Shown: positions 1-6,082, counted from the first letter of the stretch. The stretch: DNA of 9,202 nucleotides from Dialister sp. CAG:486 (GCA_000434475.1 FR879629.1:26161-35362), one strand, 5' to 3'. Notes: generated from the sequence alone by a model not told the origin. Numbers and translations: made by a program.

Positions 1-55
1 CCGTAGAACCTGCTGAACCTCTTTTGCGAGAAATCAAGGGACAGCTCGACCAAAG

Positions 56-83
56 GTTAACCCTGAACCCTCAATCCTCAATC
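56..83. repeat. Degenerate heptamer tandem repeat (CTGAACC family)
   Basis: Four consecutive 7-base units can be read: GTTAACC, CTGAACC, CTCAATC, CTCAATC. Another CTGAACC lies at 13-19. The same unit on the opposite strand (GGTTCAG, two copies) is found at 3542-3555. The tract lies just upstream of the hisS promoter and is probably non-coding intergenic repeat DNA. Confidence 0.55.
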
Positions 84-94
84 CCATTTTTCAT

Positions 95-124
95 TTGCCA
101 TTTCCCCTGTAGAAATGGTACAAT
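95..124 (+). promoter_or_regulatory. Sigma-A-type promoter for hisS(-aspS)
   Basis: A -35 box TTGCCA (95-100) and a -10 box TACAAT (119-124) are separated by 18 bp, matching four of six and five of six consensus bases. Transcription would start near 131, leaving a leader of about 85 nt before the hisS ATG. Confidence 0.6.
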
Positions 125-146
125 TTAGTTTGTTAATGTCTTTGAT

Positions 147-190
147 AGACAGAGGAGGGGCGTTGAAGCTTCTGCTCCTTCGAAATGTCT
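147..190 (+). other. Imperfect stem-loop in hisS leader
   Basis: AGACA (147-151) can pair with TGTCT (186-190), and AGGAG (153-157) with CTCCT (175-179), giving an interrupted hairpin upstream of the ribosome site (203-211). No U-tract follows, so it is not an intrinsic terminator, and no T-box consensus is present. The role is unknown; it could affect mRNA stability or be chance. Confidence 0.25.
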
Positions 191-216
191 GTCAAATCAA
201 GTAAAGAGGTGTCACA

Positions 217-1473
217 ATGCAGGCATTAAAAGGAACCCATGATATCCTGCCGGACGAAGTCTACAAGTGGGATTACATGGAAGGCGTCATTCGTGACGTA
301 TGTGCGCGCTACGGATACAAAGAGATTCGTACCCCGATCATTGAAGCGACAGAATTATTTCAGCGCGGCATCGGCGATACCACCGACGTCGTGACGAAGG
401 AAATGTATACCTTCAAGGACAGAGGAAATCGCTCTGTCACCCTGCGCCCGGAAAATACAGCCTCAGCTGTCCGTGCGTACTTGGAACATAAAATGTATGG
501 AGACCAGCAGGTGCATAAGATGTTCTACATCGGCTCCATGTTCCGCTATGACCGTCCGCAGGCCGGCCGTTACCGTGAATTCCACCAGTTCGGTCTGGAA
601 GTCCTCGGTGCATCCTCTCCGCTTGCGGATGCGGAAGTCATCGCGATGGCTTGTGAGATTTTCCATAAGCTTGGACTGAAAGATCTCGATCTCCATCTGA
701 ACTCCATCGGCGATGCGAACTGCCGTCCGCAGTACAGACAGAAGCTCATCGAATTCTTCGAACCCAAGGAGAGCCAGCTCTGTGAAGACTGCAAGGCCAG
801 ACTTCACAAGAATCCGCTTCGTCTTCTCGACTGCAAGGAAGAGGGCTGCAAAGCGGCGGCTGTCGGTGCGCCGGTCATCACGGACTATCTCTGCGAGAGT
901 TGCCACCAGAAGTTCGAAGCTCTGAAATCCTACCTCACAGCTCTTGGAATCTCCTACACCATCGACCCGAAGCTCGTACGCGGGCTCGACTACTATACGA
1001 ATACCGCTTTCGAGATCCAGTATCCACCGCTCGGAGCGCAGAGCGCAGTCTGCGGCGGCGGCCGCTATGACGGCCTCGTCGAAGAAGTCGGCGGTCCTTC
1101 CACACCGGGCATCGGCTTTGCGATCGGTCTTGAACGTCTCCTGCTCGCTTTGGAAATGCAGCATCTGATCCCCGAACCGAAAGCAGAAAAACACGTCTAC
1201 ATCGCCGCTCTTGGCGAAGAAGCACAGGCCGAAGGAGTGAAGATCCAGTTCGCGCTGCGTCAAGACGGCGTTATCACAGATATGGACCTTCAGGGCAGAA
1301 GCCTCAAAGGCCAGATGAAGCAAGCAGGCAAGACAAAGGCTGACTTCACCGTCATCATCGGCAGCAATGAGCTGGCTTCCGGCAAAGCCATGGTAAAAAA
1401 CATGGCAGAAGGCACGCAGGAGGAGATCCCATTCGTCGAAGTCGCCGGGTATATTGCAAAGTTTGAGAAATAG
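217..1473 (+). CDS. hisS: Histidyl-tRNA synthetase (class II)
   Basis: Attaches histidine to tRNA-His in the cytoplasm using ATP. At 418 aa it is about the usual length for bacterial HisRS. The N-terminal GTHDILPDE (6-14) is typical. Class II motif 2 is FRYDRPQAGRYREFHQ (109-124). The HisRS-specific catalytic segment LVRGLDYYT lies at 253-261, with R255 the expected catalytic arginine, followed by GGGRYDGL (280-287). Motif 3 is GIGFAIGLERL (298-308). The C-terminal anticodon-binding domain spans about 325-415. The insertion domain carries six cysteines (C189, C192, C206, C211, C226, C229) spaced like a metal site. The start is fixed by AAAGAGGTG at 203-211, 5 nt before the ATG. aspS follows 175 nt downstream with a near-identical ribosome site, suggesting co-transcription. 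Identity is very secure. Confidence 0.97.
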   Translation: MQALKGTHDILPDEVYKWDYMEGVIRDVCARYGYKEIRTPIIEATELFQRGIGDTTDVVTKEMYTFKDRGNRSVTLRPENTASAVRAYLEHKMYGDQQVHKMFYIGSMFRYDRPQAGRYREFHQFGLEVLGASSPLADAEVIAMACEIFHKLGLKDLDLHLNSIGDANCRPQYRQKLIEFFEPKESQLCEDCKARLHKNPLRLLDCKEEGCKAAAVGAPVITDYLCESCHQKFEALKSYLTALGISYTIDPKLVRGLDYYTNTAFEIQYPPLGAQSAVCGGGRYDGLVEEVGGPSTPGIGFAIGLERLLLALEMQHLIPEPKAEKHVYIAALGEEAQAEGVKIQFALRQDGVITDMDLQGRSLKGQMKQAGKTKADFTVIIGSNELASGKAMVKNMAEGTQEEIPFVEVAGYIAKFEK

Positions 1474-1483
1474 CATTTGGTGA

Positions 1484-1539
1484 CCGGCCTCTGCCGGCAG
1501 GCGAAGCCGAGATGAAATCATGCGTGATCCTCCGGCTTT
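1484..1539 (+). other. Two hairpins in the hisS-aspS spacer
   Basis: The first hairpin is CCGGC (1484-1488), loop CTCT, GCCGG (1493-1497). The second is AAGCCGAG (1505-1512) pairing with CTCCGGCTT (1531-1539) across one bulged C, with an inner ATCA/TGAT stem (1517-1520 / 1525-1528). Only TTTA follows the second hairpin, so any termination would be weak. They may act as an mRNA processing or attenuation element between the two synthetase genes. Confidence 0.3.
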
Positions 1540-1585
1540 ATCCGTCAATACACACCAACAAGCAAGCTAACATATCATTTATTTT

Positions 1586-1619
1586 CGCTGACGGGATCTC
1601 CTTACGATCTCTCACAGCG
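1586..1619 (+). other. Stem-loop in aspS leader
   Basis: CGCTG (1586-1590) can pair with CAGCG (1615-1619), with an inner GATC/GATC pairing (1595-1598 / 1606-1609). It lies 14 nt before the ribosome site AAAGAGGTG (1633-1641). No T-box or known riboswitch motif is recognised. Confidence 0.25.
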
Positions 1620-1648
1620 TCAACATTTTTATAAAGAGGTGCTCTAAT

Positions 1649-3469
1649 ATGGAAACAATGGCAGGGATGCATAGATCCTGCGGATGCGGTCTGGTAACAG
1701 AAAATGACTGCGGCAAAGAACTGACTCTGGCAGGCTGGGTGAATACCCGTCGTGACCATGGCGGTCTCATTTTCATCGACCTTCGCGACAGAAGCGGTAT
1801 TGTACAGCTCGTCATGAGCCCACAGTACGGGGAAGAAGCATTCCACAAGGCTGAAGCCTGCCGCAGTGAATTCGTCCTCGCTGTCAAAGGCAAGGTCAGA
1901 GAGAGAAGCGAAGAAACTGTCAACCCGAAGATGAAGACCGGCAAGGTGGAAGTCGTCGTTTCCGAGCTTCGCATCCTGAATAAAGCGAAGACCCCGCCAT
2001 TCTACGTCGAAGACGGCATCGATGTCGATGAAAACGTCCGTCTGAAATACCGCTACATCGATCTGCGCCGTCCGGAAATGCAGAACCACCTCATCATGCG
2101 CCATAAGATCGTACATGAGATGAGAACCTTCCTCGATGAACACAATTTCCTCGAAATCGAGACCCCGATGCTCACCAAGAGCACCCCGGAAGGCGCACGC
2201 GACTACCTCGTCCCCTCCCGTGTGAACCCAGGCAAATTCTACGCTCTGCCGCAGTCCCCACAGCTTTTCAAACAGCTGCTCATGGTTTCCGGTCTGGAAC
2301 GCTACTTCCAGGTCGCTCGTTGCTTCCGTGATGAAGACCTGCGTGCCGATCGCCAGCCGGAATTCACCCAGCTGGATATGGAACTCTCCTTCGAAGACCA
2401 GGACTTCATTCTGGACCTCATGGAACACATGATGCAGAGAGTCTTCAAGAAAGTCCTCAATGTCGATATCCAGATCCCGTTCAAGAGGATCAAATGGGAT
2501 GACGCCATGGCTCTCTATGGTTCCGACAAACCGGACCTTCGTTTCGATATGCATTTCTATGATGTATCCGACCTGCTCCGTGACACCGGCTTCAAAGTAT
2601 TCCGCTCCGTCCTCGATAATGGCGGCTGTGTGAAAGCCATCACCGTCAAAGGCGATGCCGGCATTCCGCGTCGTGAACTCGACGGCCTCGTCGAATACGT
2701 TGGACACTATGGTGCCAAAGGCCTGGCTTGGATCGGCTTCAATGAAGACGGCAGCCTGAAGTGCCAGATCACCAAATTCCTCGGCGAAGATAAGATCCGT
2801 GAGATCGGCAAAGTCTGCGAAGCGGAAAAAGGCGACCTCGTCCTCATCATCGCTGACAAGCCGAAGGTCGTCGCACAGGCTCTGGGCGAACTCCGTCTCG
2901 AAATGGCTCGCCGCATGGGCCTCATCGACCCGAATGAATTCTGCTTCCGCTGGGTCACCGACTTCCCGATGTTCGAATACAGCGAAGAAGAAAAACGCTA
3001 CGTCGCTGAACATCATCCATTCACCGCACCAAGAGATGAAGATGTACAGTACCTCCTCACCGATCCGTCCAAGGTCTATGCGAAAGCCTATGATATGGTC
3101 CTGAACGGTGTCGAAGCCGGCGGCGGCTCCCTTCGTATCTACCAGCAGGATCTGCAGGAAAAAGTATTCGAAGCCATCGGTATCTCTCAGGAAGAAGCAG
3201 AGCAGAAATTCGGCTTCCTGCTTGATGCATTCAAGTACGGCGCTCCGCCGCATGCAGGCATTGCCCTCGGCCTTGACCGTCTCGTCATGCTGATGCTCCA
3301 CCTCGACTCCATCCGCGATGTCATCGCCTTCCCGAAGACCCAGAGTGCGATCGATCCGCTCACCCAGGCACCGTCCGCAGTCGCTGATAAGCAGCTGAAA
3401 GAACTGCACATCAAGACCGCTCTCAAGAAAGAGAAAGAAAAAGACCTCTTCGCAAAACCGGTCGACTAA
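1649..3469 (+). CDS. aspS: Aspartyl-tRNA synthetase, bacterial type, probably non-discriminating
   Basis: Charges tRNA-Asp with aspartate (class IIb); at 606 aa it is the normal length for the bacterial form. The N-terminal OB-fold anticodon domain is about 22-115 (LAGWVNTRRDHGG at 27-39). Motif 1 lies near 160-175. Motif 2 covers 216-243 with FRDEDLRADRQPEF at 226-239. The bacterial GAD insertion domain is about 295-425. Motif 3 is GIALGLDRLVML (537-548), followed by DVIAFPK (557-563). His37 in RDHGG occupies the position where discriminating enzymes such as those of E. coli and B. subtilis have Leu. His there is associated with non-discriminating enzymes that also charge tRNA-Asn for GatCAB amidation; this is inference. 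The start is supported by AAAGAGGTG at 1633-1641, 7 nt before ATG. A strong terminator follows 8 nt after the stop. Confidence 0.97.
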   Translation: METMAGMHRSCGCGLVTENDCGKELTLAGWVNTRRDHGGLIFIDLRDRSGIVQLVMSPQYGEEAFHKAEACRSEFVLAVKGKVRERSEETVNPKMKTGKVEVVVSELRILNKAKTPPFYVEDGIDVDENVRLKYRYIDLRRPEMQNHLIMRHKIVHEMRTFLDEHNFLEIETPMLTKSTPEGARDYLVPSRVNPGKFYALPQSPQLFKQLLMVSGLERYFQVARCFRDEDLRADRQPEFTQLDMELSFEDQDFILDLMEHMMQRVFKKVLNVDIQIPFKRIKWDDAMALYGSDKPDLRFDMHFYDVSDLLRDTGFKVFRSVLDNGGCVKAITVKGDAGIPRRELDGLVEYVGHYGAKGLAWIGFNEDGSLKCQITKFLGEDKIREIGKVCEAEKGDLVLIIADKPKVVAQALGELRLEMARRMGLIDPNEFCFRWVTDFPMFEYSEEEKRYVAEHHPFTAPRDEDVQYLLTDPSKVYAKAYDMVLNGVEAGGGSLRIYQQDLQEKVFEAIGISQEEAEQKFGFLLDAFKYGAPPHAGIALGLDRLVMLMLHLDSIRDVIAFPKTQSAIDPLTQAPSAVADKQLKELHIKTALKKEKEKDLFAKPVD

Positions 3470-3477
3470 TTTTCATC

Positions 3478-3526
3478 AAAAGGGGCTGTGAAGAAATGAA
3501 TCCTCATTTCTTCACAGCCCCTTTTT
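3478..3526 (+). terminator. Rho-independent terminator of hisS-aspS
   Basis: A perfect 22-bp stem: the 5' arm 3478-3499 (A4, GGGGCTGTG, AAGAAATGA), loop ATCC (3500-3503), and the complementary 3' arm 3504-3525, ending in T5 (3522-3526). It begins 8 nt after the aspS stop. The stem is unusually long and perfect, with A and T tails on both sides, so it could also work in reverse. Confidence 0.93.
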
Positions 3527-3590
3527 ACTTTGCTTTCATTTGGTTCAGGGTTCAGGCACAGCCCCTTTTTGCTTTGCTTTGCTTTCATTT
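3513..3590. repeat. Direct repeat duplicating the terminator 3' arm
   Basis: CACAGCCCCTTTTT occurs at 3513-3526 and again at 3557-3570, 44 bp apart. Each copy is followed by CTTT-rich sequence ending in GCTTTCATTT (3532-3541 and 3581-3590). The second copy has one extra GCTTT unit. Between them sit two GGTTCAG heptamers (3542-3555). Confidence 0.7.
3542..3555. repeat. Heptamer pair GGTTCAG x2
   Basis: Two perfect head-to-tail copies of GGTTCAG. The unit is the reverse complement of CTGAACC found at 13-19 and 63-69, so the same short repeat family appears on both sides of hisS-aspS in opposite orientation. Confidence 0.5.
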
Positions 3591-3620
3591 CAGCGATGAA
3601 GATGGTATTCCCGTATCGCG

Positions 3621-3667
3621 CAGCCTTCCCCTCTAGGGGAAGGTGCCCCGCAGGGGCGGATAGGGTG
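3621..3667. repeat. REP-like double-hairpin intergenic element
   Basis: Hairpin 1 is CCTTCCCC (3624-3631), loop TCTA, GGGGAAGG (3636-3643). Hairpin 2 is GCCCC (3645-3649), loop GCA, GGGGC (3653-3657), followed by GGATAGGGTG. This layout resembles a dispersed intergenic repeat common in gut Firmicutes, in which a CTTCCCC/GGGGAAGG palindrome is joined to a second GC hairpin and a GGATnAGGGTG tail. Family membership is from memory and not computed. Confidence 0.65.
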
Positions 3668-3726
3668 ACTATGGTATGAAAGACAGCTGAGATAAAGTTT
3701 CCCGGTCACTCCTATGAGAGGCACAA

Positions 3727-3807
3727 GTCCCCGCGGCAGAATGAAAGCGAAAATGAGACGATCGTTATTTCACCGCCCCTTTTGCGCGAATCTGCCGCGG
3801 CAGGGGA
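3727..3807. repeat. Long inverted repeat upstream of nfeD
   Basis: CCGCGGCAGA (3731-3740) and TCTGCCGCGG (3791-3800) are perfect 10-bp inverted copies 50 bp apart. If GGCA (3799-3802) is bulged out, the stem can extend with TCCCC pairing to GGGGA. It is located 40-120 bp upstream of the nfeD -10 box and could be a remnant repeat or an mRNA/operator element. Function unknown. Confidence 0.4.
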
Positions 3808-3846
3808 TGGCAGAAAAAATACAGGAAAAATTTTATCTGCATAGTG

Positions 3847-3852
3847 TATAAT
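3847..3852 (+). promoter_or_regulatory. Putative -10 box of nfeD promoter
   Basis: A perfect TATAAT sits 41 bp before the nfeD ATG. No good -35 is seen at 16-18 bp (GGAAAA at 3824-3829 is the best by position). The ribosome site AAAGGAGG follows at 3873-3880. Confidence 0.5.
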
Positions 3853-3893
3853 GAATAGGAAATCAGTTCGCGAAAGGAGGCATCCCATCAAAA

Positions 3894-4601
3894 ATGAAGA
3901 AATTCCTATTTCTCCTGCTGTTCTTTCCCATGCAGGTGCTGGCAGCCGATGCCATGCCTATGGCAGACGTTTTTAGGCACCCGATCATAGAAGGTCTCTT
4001 ATCCGCCGTCATTCTTATCTCGCTGCTGGCGGAGATCAAGACCGCCGGATTCTCGGGCGGGGCGCTGGCAGCGGCGATCGCTGGCTGTCTTCTGATCGGA
4101 GCGAACTGGTCAGAAGGCGATCAGATGCTCGAAGCTGTCTTGTACTTCGGCGGGCTGGCGCTGGTCATTCTGGACATCCTGGCGCTCATGACAGGCGTAG
4201 CGGCTGTCATAGGCCTCGTCCTCCTTCTCTCCGGGCTTTTCTTCACCTTCGGCGGAGATATGACAGCCCTCTATATCCTGTCGGGTGGCGTACTTCTCGC
4301 CGGGATCGGGTTCTATTTCTTGGTCGATCACCTTTCACAAAGCCGGCTGTGGCAGAAAGTCACATTGCGTGATTCTCTCACCGGTCAGAAGGGCTTCAAG
4401 TCTTCCACCGCTGATCTGTCAGCCTATGCCGGGAAAGAGGGGATGACGGACTCAGTCCTTCGCCCGTCCGGCAAAGTGGATATCGAAGGCCATATCCTAG
4501 ATGCTGTCTCTCGCGGTGACTTTATAGAGAAGGGGAAGAAGGTCATCGTCATCAAGGCAGAAGGAAGCTATCTTGTCGTGAAAAAAGCGGATGCCCGCTA
4601 G
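3894..4601 (+). CDS. Short NfeD-family membrane protein
   Basis: A 235-aa membrane protein with a secreted or membrane-anchored N-terminus. Residues 1-18 (MKKFLFLLLFF..VLAA) look like a signal peptide cleaved near A17/A18. Hydrophobic segments follow at about 31-48, 53-71, 81-118 (long enough for two passes) and 124-144. The C-terminal domain, about 160-232, has the NfeD OB-fold pattern: GQKG, AGKEG, VLRPSGKVDIEG, DAVSRGDFIEKG and a final V..GSYLVV. It lacks the N-terminal ClpP-like serine-protease domain of long NfeD proteins, so it is the short form. NfeD proteins are usually encoded beside flotillin/stomatin proteins and work with them in membrane microdomains; floA follows here. The ribosome site AAAGGAGG lies 13 nt upstream of the ATG, slightly long, but no nearer in-frame start exists. 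Confidence 0.88.
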   Translation: MKKFLFLLLFFPMQVLAADAMPMADVFRHPIIEGLLSAVILISLLAEIKTAGFSGGALAAAIAGCLLIGANWSEGDQMLEAVLYFGGLALVILDILALMTGVAAVIGLVLLLSGLFFTFGGDMTALYILSGGVLLAGIGFYFLVDHLSQSRLWQKVTLRDSLTGQKGFKSSTADLSAYAGKEGMTDSVLRPSGKVDIEGHILDAVSRGDFIEKGKKVIVIKAEGSYLVVKKADAR

Positions 4602-4757
4602 GCAGGTGCGATAGGATTGCCAGCGCCGATCCTATCGCAAAGGCAGGTCCTCTGACCCTTTGACCCATGGCTTCTGGCATATCCTTTCCGAAGCCGCAAG
4701 CTGAGAGTCCTGCCAAGCGGATTCTCATTGATTCCTGATTATAAAAAGGAGGCATGT
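4602..4757 (+). other. Structured spacer between nfeD and floA
   Basis: Hairpin A is a perfect 11-bp stem, TGCGATAGGAT (4607-4617) with ATCCTATCGCA (4629-4639). Stem B pairs GGCAGG (4642-4647) with CCTGCC (4709-4714) and CTCT (4650-4653) with AGAG (4704-4707). It encloses hairpin C, GGCTTC (4669-4674) with GAAGCC (4690-4695). No U-tract follows any of them, so none looks like a terminator. The spacer could fold almost throughout and may set the relative expression or stability of the two cistrons. Confidence 0.45.
4746..4752 (+). promoter_or_regulatory. Ribosome binding site deciding the floA start
   Basis: AAGGAGG lies 5 nt upstream of ATG 4758. It lies inside the longer reading frame that opens at TTG 4728, so the true start is 4758. 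Confidence 0.85.
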
Positions 4758-5723
4758 ATGGAACTTTTACTCTTTCCGGTGATCATCTTTTTCATCGCCA
4801 TCGCAGCTCTGTCCGTCCTGCTGCACTTCGTGCCGATCGGACTCTGGATCTCCGCGCTTGCCGCGGATGTGAATATCTCCCTCTTCAATCTGGTGGGGAT
4901 GCGGATCCGCCGCGTCTCTCCGCAGATGATCGTGCTGCCGCTCATCAAAGGCACAAAGGCGGGACTTCTCCTCAGTGTGAACCAGCTCGAAGCGCACTAC
5001 CTGGCGGGCGGCAATGTGGATAACGTCGTCGATGCCCTGATTGCCGCGCATCGCGCACAGATCGATCTCTCCTTCGAGCAGGCAGCCGCCATCGACCTCG
5101 CAGGACGCAATGTCCTCGAAGCCGTCCAGATGAGCGTCAATCCGAAGGTCATCGAGACCCCGACCATTTCTGCGGTCGCGAAAAACGGCATCGAGCTCAA
5201 GGTCCGCGCACGTGTCACCGTCCGTGCGAATATCGATCGCCTCGTCGGCGGGGCAGGGGAAGCAACCATCATCGCCCGTGTCGGCGAAGGCATCGTCACG
5301 ACCGTCGGCTCCTCCGAAAAGCACACCGACGTACTGGAGAATCCGGATCACATTTCCCGTACGGTCCTCGGCAAAGGTCTCGACTCGGGGACAGCTTTTG
5401 AGATCCTCTCCATCGATATCGCCGATGTCGATGTAGGCAGAAATATCGGTGCCCAGCTCCAGACCGATCAGGCAGAAGCAGATAAGCAGATCGCACAGGC
5501 AAGAGCCGAAGAACGCCGTGCCATGGCCGTCGCCAAGGAGCAGGAAATGCGCGCCTATACCCAGGAAATGCAGGCGAAGGTCGTCGAAGCCCAGGCCGAA
5601 GTGCCAAAGGCTATGGCAGAAGCACTCCAGAAGGGAAATCTGGGTGTCATGGATTACTATCAAATGAAAAATATTGCAGCCGATACCGAGATGAGAGAGA
5701 ATATCTCCGGAAAGAAAGCATAG
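4758..5723 (+). CDS. floA: Flotillin-like protein FloA
   Basis: A scaffold protein of functional membrane microdomains in the FloA/YqfA (UPF0365) family; in Bacillus it organises membrane proteins and affects fluidity. From ATG 4758 it is 321 aa, close to the family's usual 330. An N-terminal hydrophobic segment (about 3-36) gives membrane insertion. Next comes the SPFH/PHB-like domain (about 40-230) with the characteristic VGMRIRRV (46-53), [15 protein letters not shown] (86-100), [21 protein letters not shown] (113-133) and [11 protein letters not shown] (222-232). An Ala/Glu-rich coiled coil (about 235-290) contains repeated EA/QA units, and the tail has MDYYQMKNI (298-306). The short NfeD protein upstream supports this role. 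A terminator begins 21 nt after the stop. The TTG-initiated extension to 4728 is rejected. Confidence 0.95.
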   Translation: MELLLFPVIIFFIAIAALSVLLHFVPIGLWISALAADVNISLFNLVGMRIRRVSPQMIVLPLIKGTKAGLLLSVNQLEAHYLAGGNVDNVVDALIAAHRAQIDLSFEQAAAIDLAGRNVLEAVQMSVNPKVIETPTISAVAKNGIELKVRARVTVRANIDRLVGGAGEATIIARVGEGIVTTVGSSEKHTDVLENPDHISRTVLGKGLDSGTAFEILSIDIADVDVGRNIGAQLQTDQAEADKQIAQARAEERRAMAVAKEQEMRAYTQEMQAKVVEAQAEVPKAMAEALQKGNLGVMDYYQMKNIAADTEMRENISGKKA

Positions 5724-5743
5724 AGGGCTGCCAAGCAAGCATA

Positions 5744-5785
5744 AAAAAGAGAGCCGCGAATCCAATGATTCACGGCTCTCTTTTT
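5744..5785. terminator. Bidirectional terminator between floA and csp
   Basis: A 19-bp stem with one C/A mismatch: 5744-5762 (A5, GAGAGCCGCGAATC), loop CAAT (5763-5766), and 5767-5785 ending in T5. A-runs on the left and T-runs on the right let it terminate floA on the plus strand and the convergent csp gene on the minus strand. Confidence 0.9.
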
Positions 5786-5829
5786 ATCTTTGGTTACAAA
5801 CTTACGCTATATAGCAGTCAGTTCAGTGA

Positions 5830-6030
5830 TCAGCCTTCAACTTTAACGTTAGCAGCCTGAGGTCCTCTTGCACCATCAATAATTTCGAAATCGACCTTCT
5901 GGCCTTCATTCAGTGTTTTGAAGCCATCAGCCTGAATAGCAGAGAAATGAACGAAAACGTCGCCGCCTTCTTCTCTTTCAATAAAGCCGTAGCCTTTTTC
6001 TGCACTGAACCACTTAACTGTACCTTTCAT
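5830..6030 (-). CDS. Cold-shock domain protein (CspA/CspB family)
   Basis: A 66-aa single OB-fold cold-shock protein that binds single-stranded RNA/DNA and melts mRNA structure. The full family pattern is present: MKGTVKWF at 1-8, RNP1 KGYGFI at 12-17, RNP2 VFVHF at 25-29, surface aromatics W7, F8, Y14, F16, F26, H28 and F29, and the ending [11 protein letters not shown] (56-66). Length is exactly that of Bacillus CspB-like proteins. The ribosome site AGGAGG (minus strand, 6043-6038) is 7 nt before the ATG. The gene runs opposite to its neighbours, convergent with floA and divergent from hslO. It has its own promoter and a bidirectional terminator, so it is monocistronic. Which csp paralogue it is, and whether it is cold-inducible or constitutive, cannot be told from sequence. 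Confidence 0.96.
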   Translation of the reverse strand: MKGTVKWFSAEKGYGFIEREEGGDVFVHFSAIQADGFKTLNEGQKVDFEIIDGARGPQAANVKVEG

Positions 6031-6060
6031 GGAAATTCCTCCTAAAAAAATGACTTACAC

Positions 6061-6075
6061 TGCTCGTATTGAGCA
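6061..6075 (-). other. 5'-end hairpin of csp mRNA
   Basis: TGCTC (6061-6065) and GAGCA (6071-6075) form a perfect 5-bp stem with a 5-nt loop. It falls at the predicted 5' end of the csp transcript, a few nt after the likely start site, and could protect the 5' end. The leader is only about 45 nt, much shorter than the E. coli cspA leader. Confidence 0.35.
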
Positions 6076-6082
6076 TGATTCA

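Larger units (their letters stand above)
3470..3893. other. 424-nt non-coding region between aspS and nfeD
   Basis: No credible ORF with a ribosome site is seen on either strand. In order it holds the aspS terminator, a copy of the terminator 3' arm with GCTTT repeats, a GGTTCAG heptamer pair, a REP-like double hairpin, a bulged inverted repeat (TAGGGTGAC at 3661-3669 with GTCACTCCTA at 3705-3714), a 10-bp inverted repeat, and the nfeD -10 box and ribosome site. It is a repeat-collecting intergenic segment. Confidence 0.7.

Noticed and set aside
3..128. Possible C-terminal end of an upstream gene in an open frame running to TAG 126-128
   Set aside because: The stretch holds CTGAACC heptamers and a GCGAGAAATC repeat piece, and the frame runs into the hisS promoter. 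No family is recognised, so it is more likely repeat DNA; the end of an upstream gene within the first few bases cannot be excluded.
1474..1500. T-box-like GGTGACCGG in the hisS-aspS gap
   Set aside because: Only part of the T-box consensus matches, and no specifier stem or terminator/antiterminator pair is visible.
463..1548. A 361-codon minus-strand frame antisense to hisS
   Set aside because: Shadow of the hisS coding frame; no recognisable protein motif and no initiation signal.
1538..3409. A 623-codon open frame on the minus strand, antisense to aspS
   Set aside because: It mirrors the conserved aspS frame. The Asp/Glu/Phe-rich composition is typical of antisense frames in genes with this codon use; no ribosome site or domain is seen.
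3542..3590. Short repeats as a CRISPR array
   Set aside because: The units are 7-14 bp, direct and almost without unique spacers, and no cas gene is nearby.
4728..4757. Upstream TTG start for floA adding 10 residues
   Set aside because: The strong AAGGAGG at 4746-4752 is placed correctly for ATG 4758 and would lie inside the longer version.
4767..5765. A 332-codon minus-strand frame antisense to floA
   Set aside because: Shadow of floA. It would begin inside the shared terminator, and its translation has no family features.
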